From contig JAGCXC010000013.1 of assembly GCA_017961515.1 (NCBI GenBank), positions 1-64,000 on the forward strand: a stretch of 64,000 bases of DNA, read 5' to 3'. Below, piece after piece: positions 17,350 through 24,716 of this stretch. The notes below the pieces were generated by a model. The model did not search any database and was not told the DNA's origin. It saw only the letters and a program-made list of their open reading frames with translations. Made by a program: the position numbers and the translations under genes. How positions within the stretch are numbered: position 1 is the first letter of the stretch; every line of letters starts with the position of its first letter. The DNA comes from Clostridiales bacterium. Lineage in GTDB: Bacteria > Bacillota > Clostridia > Acetivibrionales > RGIG10202.

Positions 17350-20190
17350 ATGAGTAATTTAGAAAAAGAGAGGGCATTATTGGCAGCTACTAAGAGTGGG
17401 AATGGGGCTGTGGTTAGAGATTTAATAGCGAGAGGAACAAATGTTAATGTAAAAGACGAATATGGGAATACTCCCTTGATTTATGCTTGTAAGAACGGAA
17501 TGAAAGAATCTGCAGAATTGTTTATAATAAAAGGAGCGTACATCAACTTAAAAAATAATATGGGAGAAACAGCATTGTTGTGTGCATGCGAGAAAAAAAT
17601 GAATGAATTGGCCCAAAAATTGATAGATAAAGGAGCATTGGTTAATGCAAAAGACGATTTTGGTAATACGCCATTATTGCGCGCATGCGAGAAAAAAATG
17701 AGTGAATTGGCCCAAAAATTAATAGATAAAGGAGCAGAAGTTGGGGCAAAAGACAATTACGATAATACGCCATTGTTATATGCATGTAAAGGAGGAATGA
17801 ACGAAGTAGCAAAAAAGATAATAGATAAAGGAGTAGCTATTAATACGAAAGATCAACTTGGTAATACGCCGTTGTTATATGCGTGTAAAAATAAAATGAG
17901 TTTAGTAGCTAAAGCACTGGTAGAGAAGGGTGGAAACGTAGATATAAAAAATAATAACGGAGAGACACCGCTTATTTACATAAACCGAAATAAAATGAAT
18001 GAAGTAATAGATATAGTATTATTAGCAGCGATAAAAGAAGGAAATATAGATAAGGTGAATATGTTATTAGAAAAGGGAGCAAGTTTAAATGTAAGAAATA
18101 AAGATGGACAGACAGCATTAATGATAGTGTCAGAGACAGGGCATACGGGCATAATGAAGGTATTATTGGGAAAATATAAAAATCTTAATAATATTATTAA
18201 TGAAAAAGATAGAATTAGTGGACGCACTGCATTAACAATGGCAGCTGGGAATGGGTATAAGAATATAGTAAAGATGTTATTAGAAAAAGGAGCAAAATTA
18301 AATGAAAAAGATATAAATGGGGATACTGCGTTGATAGCGGCAGCATCCAAAGGATATATAGAGGTAGTAAATATGTTATTAGAAAAAGATAAAAGTAATA
18401 TCAATATGCCAGATAAAGATGGATGGACAGCGTTAATGATGGCAGCTGGAAATGGGCATAAAGATGTAGTGGTGAAGTTATTAGAAAAAGGAGCCAATAT
18501 TAATTTAATAGATAAAGATTATTGTACAGCACTAATGATGGCAGCGAAAAATAATCATGCAGAGGTAAGTGATATATTAATAAAAAAAGGAGCAAAATTG
18601 AATGAAAAAGATATAAATGGGAAGACAGCACTAATGATGGCAGTGGATAAAAAATGTACAAATGTAGTGAAGACATTATTAGAAAGTAAAGGTATTAATA
18701 TAAATATGTCAAATGAAGATGGATGGACAGCATTAACAATGGCAGCAGAACATGGATTTACAGAGATAGCTAAAATGTTAATGGAAAAAGGAGCAAACAT
18801 TAATGCCAGAGATAATTATGGCTTGACAGCGCTAATGATGGCATCAGGAAGTGGGAATATAGATATAGTTAAAGAACTTATAAAAAGAGGAGTAGATGTT
18901 AACGAAAAAGAAGATGAAGGTTCTACGGCATTAATGATGGCAGCAAATTATGGGCGAGCACGTATAGTTGAAGTGTTAGCAGAAAATGGAGCTAGACTTG
19001 AAGAAGTAGATGGTTTAGGAGAAACAGCATTAATGATAGCAGCTAGAAATGGGCATACACATGTAGTGAATGACTTAATAAAAAAAGGAGCAAAACTTGA
19101 AAAATATGACAGATCGGGAGAAACAGCATTAATGAAAGCGGCCGAAAGGGGTCATATAGAGATAGTAAAGACGTTGATAAAAGAAGGTGTAGGCTTAAAT
19201 GCAGTAGATACAAAGGGACGGACAGCATTAATTAAGGCTTTAAAGAATAAACAAGATAGTATAGCTGAGCATATAATATTAAGTGGAGCAAAGCTTAACA
19301 TTAAAGATGGTGATGGCAAAACAACTTTAAGATATATACTAGATAGGAATAACGTTTTATTATTAAAAGCAGTTTTTATGGCTAATGCTATTTCTGAAGG
19401 AAAGAACTTAGGTCAAGATAGAGATATATTAGATTTAAGGAAAGATGAGAATATAAAGGAAATAAATGATTTTATAAAAAATACTCCTGAAGTAAAAGAA
19501 CAAGTAGTTAAGTTCTTAGTAGAAAAGGGTTTAGATATAGATATGATAGAAAAAGATTTTAAAATTGGTTTTATGAAAGGACAAGACGAGAAAAAAGTTT
19601 TAGATGCTATAGAGGAAGTATTAAAAATTAATGATGTGAAAATAAAAGTAGCTTCTAGAAAAATTAAAAAGATAGATGTATTTCCAAAAGGGTCTAAATT
19701 AAGAGTAATATTGAGAGGAGAAGATGGTAAAGCATATTTAAGATATGATTGTAAAAAGGAACAAAATGGATATCAATTAAAAGAGGTGGAAAAGAAAGAT
19801 AGGACATGGTTGATGAGAATACTAATGAAAATAAAAAAGATAGTTAAACAGGTATATAGATCTCTTAAGACAGAAAATACAACATACAAAGATTTAAGTG
19901 ATCAATATGGGGAAGAACATGATCATAGTAAATATGTGAGTATGCATTATAAACAAGATTATTATAAGCTACCTACATATGAAGAAGTATTGCGTGAGGA
20001 TATGGCAGGGTATGGTTTTACTCCAAGTGCACCAAGCGAGGATATGGTAGGGTATGGTTTTACTCCAAGTGCACCAAGTGAGGATATGGCAGGGCCTAAT
20101 TTCACTCCAAGTGCACCAAGTGAAATAGAACGTATAAAAAATATAAATAAAAATAAAGGGAAAGATGATAAATCAGGATTTACAAAATAA
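17350..20190 (+). CDS. Large ankyrin-repeat protein with C-terminal PSAP and LPTY motifs
   Basis: 946 residues without a signal peptide. About 20 ankyrin repeats cover residues 10-670; those in the second half share a near-identical TALMMAA core. Residues 670-860 form a non-repeat region ending in a basic, hydrophobic helix (WLMRILMKIKKIVKQVYRSL). The tail carries LPTYEEV (874-880) and three tandem 14-residue repeats (883-924), each containing PSAP (892-895, 906-909, 920-923). In eukaryotes P(S/T)AP binds TSG101 of ESCRT-I, and PPxY/LPxY-type motifs bind NEDD4-type WW domains. That this protein uses them is inference. A bidirectional terminator follows. Confidence 0.88.
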   Translation: MSNLEKERALLAATKSGNGAVVRDLIARGTNVNVKDEYGNTPLIYACKNGMKESAELFIIKGAYINLKNNMGETALLCACEKKMNELAQKLIDKGALVNAKDDFGNTPLLRACEKKMSELAQKLIDKGAEVGAKDNYDNTPLLYACKGGMNEVAKKIIDKGVAINTKDQLGNTPLLYACKNKMSLVAKALVEKGGNVDIKNNNGETPLIYINRNKMNEVIDIVLLAAIKEGNIDKVNMLLEKGASLNVRNKDGQTALMIVSETGHTGIMKVLLGKYKNLNNIINEKDRISGRTALTMAAGNGYKNIVKMLLEKGAKLNEKDINGDTALIAAASKGYIEVVNMLLEKDKSNINMPDKDGWTALMMAAGNGHKDVVVKLLEKGANINLIDKDYCTALMMAAKNNHAEVSDILIKKGAKLNEKDINGKTALMMAVDKKCTNVVKTLLESKGININMSNEDGWTALTMAAEHGFTEIAKMLMEKGANINARDNYGLTALMMASGSGNIDIVKELIKRGVDVNEKEDEGSTALMMAANYGRARIVEVLAENGARLEEVDGLGETALMIAARNGHTHVVNDLIKKGAKLEKYDRSGETALMKAAERGHIEIVKTLIKEGVGLNAVDTKGRTALIKALKNKQDSIAEHIILSGAKLNIKDGDGKTTLRYILDRNNVLLLKAVFMANAISEGKNLGQDRDILDLRKDENIKEINDFIKNTPEVKEQVVKFLVEKGLDIDMIEKDFKIGFMKGQDEKKVLDAIEEVLKINDVKIKVASRKIKKIDVFPKGSKLRVILRGEDGKAYLRYDCKKEQNGYQLKEVEKKDRTWLMRILMKIKKIVKQVYRSLKTENTTYKDLSDQYGEEHDHSKYVSMHYKQDYYKLPTYEEVLREDMAGYGFTPSAPSEDMVGYGFTPSAPSEDMAGPNFTPSAPSEIERIKNINKNKGKDDKSGFTK
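19996..20121 (+). repeat. Three tandem 42-bp in-frame repeats encoding PSAP motifs
   Basis: Units 19996-20037, 20038-20079 and 20080-20121 are near identical (the third differs mainly at GPN for GYG). Each encodes EDMAGYGFTPSAPS or a close variant. Copy number could change by recombination without breaking the frame. Confidence 0.9.
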
Positions 20191-20209
20191 GTATTCATTT
20201 TAAAAATAA

Positions 20210-20240
20210 AAAAGTTGTGACTTTTTAGGTCACAACTTTT
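20210..20240. terminator. Bidirectional terminator between convergent genes
   Basis: 12-bp perfect stem AAAAGTTGTGAC / GTCACAACTTTT (20210-20221, 20229-20240) with A and T runs on both sides. It serves the large ankyrin gene (plus) and the secreted unknown protein (minus). Confidence 0.88.
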
Positions 20241-20270
20241 TCTATGGGTTAAAGACTTATAAAAAAATAC

Positions 20271-21068
20271 TTACATACTTGGTGCTAAAGAATTAGAAGA
20301 GGAGGCATAATCACCGCTTCTATCAGTTACTTTAGCAATAAGATAGTTGTATTGTCTTATGTCTTTTTTCATTGCTTTATGCTTTTCCTTAATATTTGCT
20401 AACTCTGCATCAATTTCTGGATCACAACATCCTTTTGAAAGACATAACAATCTAACAGATGTATTCTCTTTCAATGACTCAAAATTAATTAGTACATGTT
20501 CTGTTGTTTCAGTTAAACTACGAACTGTATTGAGATGTTTTTTCAAAGTCTTCAAATCCAAATTATTAGTAAGATTAGATGAACTAAAACCAATTTGGCC
20601 TAAGACGAAGTTTTTCTCAGCAAGAGATCTTTCTGATTTTATATCATTATACCAAACATCAATAAAATTAGAAATAGTTTGAGTAGATACTAACTTTGAT
20701 TTTTCAATAAAACCTACTAATGAGTTCCATTTTCTAGTATCATTATCAAATTGTCTAAAGCTGTCACCAACTCTACCAACAAAATTTTCTACACGAGAAA
20801 ATAAATTATCATTACGAGGCTCTGGGACTTTTATTTCAAACACTGGACCGAATCCGAAAATATTTGAAATAGTGTTGCAAGAAGTTTTAAAAAATTCAAC
20901 ACAAGTTTTAGTAAATTTACTATTAATGAGATTCTTTACCCAGGACCAATCAGATGGATGTAATTTCTCAAAGAAATTAGATTTACAAACAAACTCATTT
21001 ATGCAAAAAATAGTATTGTTTACGAAAATCAATAAAGCAAGCAAAATTTTTCTAAAAAAATCTTTCAT
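20271..21068 (-). CDS. Secreted protein of unknown function
   Basis: 265 residues from ATG 21068, which follows GGGAGG at the right distance; an upstream in-frame ATG at 21113 lacks a site. Residues 7-24 are hydrophobic after a basic start (MKDFFRK), fitting a signal peptide or N-terminal anchor. The mature part is mostly helical, with a few cysteines (KGCCDPE near residue 212) and a serine-rich end. I recognise no family. It has its own good promoter and converges on the PSAP ankyrin gene, so it is an accessory gene of the same zone. Confidence 0.7.
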   Translation of the reverse strand: MKDFFRKILLALLIFVNNTIFCINEFVCKSNFFEKLHPSDWSWVKNLINSKFTKTCVEFFKTSCNTISNIFGFGPVFEIKVPEPRNDNLFSRVENFVGRVGDSFRQFDNDTRKWNSLVGFIEKSKLVSTQTISNFIDVWYNDIKSERSLAEKNFVLGQIGFSSSNLTNNLDLKTLKKHLNTVRSLTETTEHVLINFESLKENTSVRLLCLSKGCCDPEIDAELANIKEKHKAMKKDIRQYNYLIAKVTDRSGDYASSSNSLAPSM

Positions 21069-21101
21069 AAAAAATACCTCCCTTCTATAACTAATAAAAA
21101 T

Positions 21102-21130
21102 ATAATAAAGCATACATGTATAAAAGTCAA
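21102..21130 (-). promoter_or_regulatory. Promoter of the secreted unknown protein
   Basis: Minus strand: TTGACT (21130-21125), 17-nt spacer, TATTAT (21107-21102), about 35 nt before the start codon. Confidence 0.75.
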
Positions 21131-21172
21131 CAATTTGTAGTATATTTTTTTTTTAAGACAATATGGATATAT

Positions 21173-21202
21173 TTGACGAAGTATATATATACGTGGTAAA
21201 AT
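21173..21202 (+). promoter_or_regulatory. Promoter of the DUF5711-cvpA operon
   Basis: TTGACG (21173-21178), 18-nt spacer, TAAAAT (21197-21202), 33 nt before the ATG of the DUF5711 gene. Moderate match. Confidence 0.5.
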
Positions 21203-21235
21203 TCAATTATACTACTAAAAGGTTGGGAGATAAAC

Positions 21236-22411
21236 ATGGGTGAAAATATAGATATAAGGGAGCTAAGAAAGAGAAAAAGAAAAGAGAAAAGGAATAAAAT
21301 AATAAATGCAATGATTTTTACTATATTACTAGTTAGTATAGTTGGCTTATCTGTATTATCTTACATACGAACACGAGATATAGATGTTTTAGAAAAGTGC
21401 AAGTTTTTAGAAAAATATGTGATGCATATTTTTGAAAAAGAAGAAAAAATTTATTTTGAGATGGAATTTGATTTACCCAATAAACCCAAGGTGCGTGTAT
21501 ATAATAAAAATATAGCTAATTGCACAAGGAAATCGATAGATATATATGATAGAAACGGTAAGCTTCAAAGTAGTACTAATGTGGATTATGAGATGTTGCG
21601 AGTTAGTAGCAATGGTAATTATTTTGTTGTTGCAGAGGCAGGAGGTAATAAAGTTATTTTATTTGAGGGGAGTAAAAAGAAGAGGGAGATTGATGTAGGT
21701 GGAAGTATTATAAATATTGACGTAAATAAAAATGGATATGTTACAGTGGTTAGAAAAGGTGAAAATGTATTATCAGAAGTTAGTGTATATAATCCCGAAG
21801 GAAAAGAATGTTTTGTAAAAGGTAAAGCCAAAAACTATGTTGTTTTTGCTAAGCTTGCCAAAAACGACAGGGACCTTATAATAAATTGTTTAGATACAAC
21901 AGGAACAAAGTTAAATTCAGTATTTGAGTTCACAGATATAATGGGTAAGAATGTGGGAACTATGGTGTCACATGAGGATATGATTTTTGCTGATGCCAAG
22001 TTTGTAAAAGATGAGAATGTAGTTGCGTTGACAAATGAGGAGATTGTGTATTATAATGCGAGTCATAGTGAGGAATGGAGAAAGAAGTTTGATACAAAGA
22101 TATATGGTGTGGATATTTGCAATGGCAAGTACATAGTGGTAGGTATTGCAGATGATACCAAAACTAAGGTGAGTGTTTTTAACACAAAGGGCAAGGTAAA
22201 AAGTACAATTAATGTCGATGGAGTAGTAAAAAACATATCTTCGTTTGATAATGCCATAGCAATAAATTTGGGAAGAGAGGTTTTGTTGTACAATGCAAAG
22301 GGTAAATATCAGCGAAAGATTTCCTCAAAAATTGAGGTTGATAAAATAGATTTTATTGATAAGGACACATTGGTGTTGGTTACGAGGAATGGATTAGTTG
22401 TTAAGAATTGA
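21236..22411 (+). CDS. DUF5711-like membrane-anchored beta-propeller protein
   Basis: 391 residues: a very basic cytoplasmic start (RELRKRKRKEKRNK), one membrane segment (about 24-44), then an extracellular beta-rich region with repeated blade-like units (VYNKNIANC, VSVYNPEGKE, VSVFNTKGKV, VLLYNAKGKY). This architecture and the CvpA gene next to it fit the DUF5711 family of Firmicutes, whose function is unknown. The ribosome binding site (GGGAG) is adequate. The stop overlaps the ribosome binding region of the next gene, so the two are probably coupled. Confidence 0.75.
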   Translation: MGENIDIRELRKRKRKEKRNKIINAMIFTILLVSIVGLSVLSYIRTRDIDVLEKCKFLEKYVMHIFEKEEKIYFEMEFDLPNKPKVRVYNKNIANCTRKSIDIYDRNGKLQSSTNVDYEMLRVSSNGNYFVVAEAGGNKVILFEGSKKKREIDVGGSIINIDVNKNGYVTVVRKGENVLSEVSVYNPEGKECFVKGKAKNYVVFAKLAKNDRDLIINCLDTTGTKLNSVFEFTDIMGKNVGTMVSHEDMIFADAKFVKDENVVALTNEEIVYYNASHSEEWRKKFDTKIYGVDICNGKYIVVGIADDTKTKVSVFNTKGKVKSTINVDGVVKNISSFDNAIAINLGREVLLYNAKGKYQRKISSKIEVDKIDFIDKDTLVLVTRNGLVVKN

Positions 22412-22425
22412 TGGAGGGGTTTTGT

Positions 22426-23088
22426 ATGATAAGTGATGTTTTAGTTGTAGGTATTGTTTTAATTTCAATTGTGTCAGGATACAGAAAAGGATTTATTAAA
22501 GCTGTTTTTAGAATTTTTTCCAAGATTGCATCTTTAGTATTGGCGATAAAGTTTTACAAGCCACTTGCACATATAATAGCAAACAGAGCGTTTTTTAGTG
22601 AATTTACAGCTAGGATAAGTAGTAAGATAACAAGAATGTTAAGTGGAGCGAGTATCGCATCAGATGATGATTTAGCAGGAGAAATTTTAGACAGTATGCA
22701 TATTCCTAATACAATAAAAGAATCGGTGATAACTGATTTGCCTTATGACGTTAATTCAATGGATAAATCCCAAATAATTGAAGTAATAGCATCTAAATTA
22801 GGTACGGCGATGTTATATATATTTTGCGTAGTTGCAATATTTTTGGTGACAAGGTTAGTGTTTTTAATAATGAGAAATATTTTAGATAAAATATTTTATT
22901 TACCTTTGTTAAAACAGTTGAACAAAGTTGCAGGGCTACTGTTTGGTTCGGTAGAAGGATTTTTGGCAGCGTATATAGTGATGAGTATAGCTGCACTAAT
23001 AAATAGTGAGGTAATATTGTCAAATATAGAATGTTCGCTTATAGCAAAACATCTTTATTATAACAATTTATTATTATTGTTTATGTAA
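22426..23088 (+). CDS. CvpA family membrane protein
   Basis: 220 residues from ATG 22426, six nucleotides after GGAGGGG; the upstream in-frame TTG precedes that site. Four hydrophobic segments, the first starting VLVVGIVLISIVSGYRKGF, which is the family's N-terminal signature, and a late GLLFGSVEGFLAAY. CvpA proteins are tied to colicin V export in E. coli and to envelope functions elsewhere. Paired with the DUF5711 gene. No clear terminator follows; 23089-23158 shows nothing else. Confidence 0.82.
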   Translation: MISDVLVVGIVLISIVSGYRKGFIKAVFRIFSKIASLVLAIKFYKPLAHIIANRAFFSEFTARISSKITRMLSGASIASDDDLAGEILDSMHIPNTIKESVITDLPYDVNSMDKSQIIEVIASKLGTAMLYIFCVVAIFLVTRLVFLIMRNILDKIFYLPLLKQLNKVAGLLFGSVEGFLAAYIVMSIAALINSEVILSNIECSLIAKHLYYNNLLLLFM

Positions 23089-23158
23089 AATTTATACCCT
23101 TATTCCTACAGATGATAGGATAGGTTGCCGTATTTTACTTTGACTTTTTTATTTGTGT

Positions 23159-23359
23159 TTAGCACGTTGATTCTATTAAATGATAAGCATTTACTGGGTC
23201 TGTGTCTCTTTTGTTTAGGACATATCCTCTGATATATTCTTCGAAAGCTCTTGTTTCTCTTTCTTCTTTTTTTGCACATGCTCTTTCTACATCCTCTTTT
23301 ACTGTCACCTCTGTTTCCTTCTTTGGCTCTGGGTCTGGTTTCTTTTCTGCGCCCAACAT
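23159..23359 (-). CDS. Small charged hypothetical protein, start codon unclear
   Basis: 66 residues from the first ATG, very rich in Glu and Lys (AEKKPDPEPKKETEVTVKED), cysteine at the end; no known family. The ATG at 23359 has no ribosome binding site. A very good AAAGGAGGA lies about 30 nt upstream, and the frame is open from there (reading ...LKLDDDFRD before the Met), but only TTA codons stand at initiation distance. One change (TTA to TTG) would make a normal start. It may be a recently inactivated gene, or initiate unusually. The interval 23360-23549 holds nothing else recognisable. Confidence 0.3.
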   Translation of the reverse strand: MLGAEKKPDPEPKKETEVTVKEDVERACAKKEERETRAFEEYIRGYVLNKRDTDPVNAYHLIESTC

Positions 23360-23549
23360 GTCTCTAAAATCATCATCTAATTTTAATGTCCTCCTTTGTT
23401 TATATTTATTTATTAATTTTGTTTACTGTAAGTTCCTATTTTTCGACTAATATTAGTTTAGTATATTATCCCTAAATTGTTAATACTATATTTTTTAGTA
23501 ATTGACTACTTATTTATAGAAGTGAGAGGATCAGTTGAATTTTAGATAA

Positions 23550-23591
23550 AATAATCTTAAGTGGGAGTTAAGGCTCCGACTTAAGATTATT
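23550..23591 (-). terminator. Terminator downstream of cwlD
   Basis: Perfect 13-bp inverted repeat (23550-23562 with 23579-23591) with an inner GGAG/CTCC stem in the loop. On the minus strand it is followed by TTTTAT. It lies about 100 nt past the cwlD stop. Confidence 0.65.
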
Positions 23592-23689
23592 AATAAATCT
23601 GCACAAGATGTGAGAGTGTATTTTGAGGTATTTGCATGAACTTAGTATTTGAGATTGATCTTAAAAATCTTGATTGGCATAAGGGGGAA

Positions 23690-24397
23690 TTATTTTGATA
23701 AGTAGGATTTTATGCCCTCACTTATGGCTAAGGCTAGTTTGTCTTGATATTCAGGGGAGGCTAATTTTTTTTCTTCATCTTCATTGGATAAGAAACCACA
23801 TTCTACTATAACAGTAGGATTTTTAACATTTTTTAATATGATAATAGGTTCCTTTTTTAAAAGTGCTTCACGTGTGTTGTTTTTGTCTACAATTTCGCGA
23901 AGTTTATTTTGAATTGACATAGCCAAGTTTTTACTTTCATCAGAGTTTGAGGCAAAGAATGTCTGCGCGCCAAAATATTGAGGTTTTGTAAATTTGTTAA
24001 GATGTATGCTAACATTTATACCGTTGTTTTCATCCATCATTTTTTTTCTACGAATTAGGTCTTGGCGTCTTTTGGATACAATATTTGTTGTGTCAGGTGT
24101 ATAAACTAGTTTGTCTTCCGAGCGAGTTAGCACAACAGATATATCATCTTTTACTAATAGATCTTTTATTTTGTTTACAATGGATAAATTAATATCTTTT
24201 TCTCTGATTCCACTGTATTCACTGACAGCGCCAGGGTCTTCACCTCCATGGCCAGCATCTAGTATTACAGTTGTGCGCTTAGGGACAGTAGCTGTCTCGT
24301 AAGTTGTATCAAGTAGATTAATCCCGCAAGTTATAAGTGCCACAAGAAAAATCAATGACACCAAGGCAAATTTTTTTCTATTTATTAATATAACCAT
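23690..24397 (-). CDS. cwlD: N-acetylmuramoyl-L-alanine amidase CwlD (spore cortex)
   Basis: 235 residues: N-terminal membrane/signal segment (about 9-27), then an Amidase_3 zinc hydrolase domain. Zinc-site and catalytic segments are LDAGHGGEDPGA, VSIHLNKF and IVECGFLSNEDEEKKL. The size and single-domain layout match CwlD, which with PdaA makes muramic-delta-lactam in the spore cortex. It stands alone on the minus strand with a weak AAGGA site. Its presence, with sigK, indicates sporulation ability or ancestry. Confidence 0.88.
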   Translation of the reverse strand: MVILINRKKFALVSLIFLVALITCGINLLDTTYETATVPKRTTVILDAGHGGEDPGAVSEYSGIREKDINLSIVNKIKDLLVKDDISVVLTRSEDKLVYTPDTTNIVSKRRQDLIRRKKMMDENNGINVSIHLNKFTKPQYFGAQTFFASNSDESKNLAMSIQNKLREIVDKNNTREALLKKEPIIILKNVKNPTVIVECGFLSNEDEEKKLASPEYQDKLALAISEGIKSYLSK

Positions 24398-24537
24398 AAA
24401 AAATCCTTATTTATGAAAAATGTCTATCTATAATATATTCACAATCAAGATTAAGTAGAACTTTTTTAATCGGTTAGAAGTTAGAGGGGGTTTCATATCA
24501 TCAAGAAGATACTATTGTTTGAGTTCATAAATTTAAA

Positions 24538-24576
24538 AAAGTCACCGTGATTTCTATAGTCACAGTGACTTTTTTG
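24538..24576. terminator. Bidirectional-looking terminator after the minus-strand ankyrin gene
   Basis: 13-bp stem with one mismatch (24538-24550 with 24560-24572), A run before and T run after. The transcript arriving here is the minus-strand ankyrin gene ending at 24717. The 24577-24716 stretch between shows no gene. Confidence 0.75.
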
Positions 24577-24716
24577 TTCAACTAGAGTTTTTTAAAAGCC
24601 CTTATATAAAGTTAAAGGTAATTAAGTATCGTAAATTACATGTAAAATCTTTTATAAATAGTATTTAAAGTCTTAAGATACCCATTGATGTTGTCTTAAA
24701 AATTCTGATTGATATT

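Noticed and set aside
17350-20190. Ankyrin DNA repeats as a CRISPR-like or satellite array
   Set aside because: The periodicity is about 99-102 bp, continuous in frame and degenerate at DNA level with no conserved repeat/unique spacer structure; it is protein repeat coding sequence.
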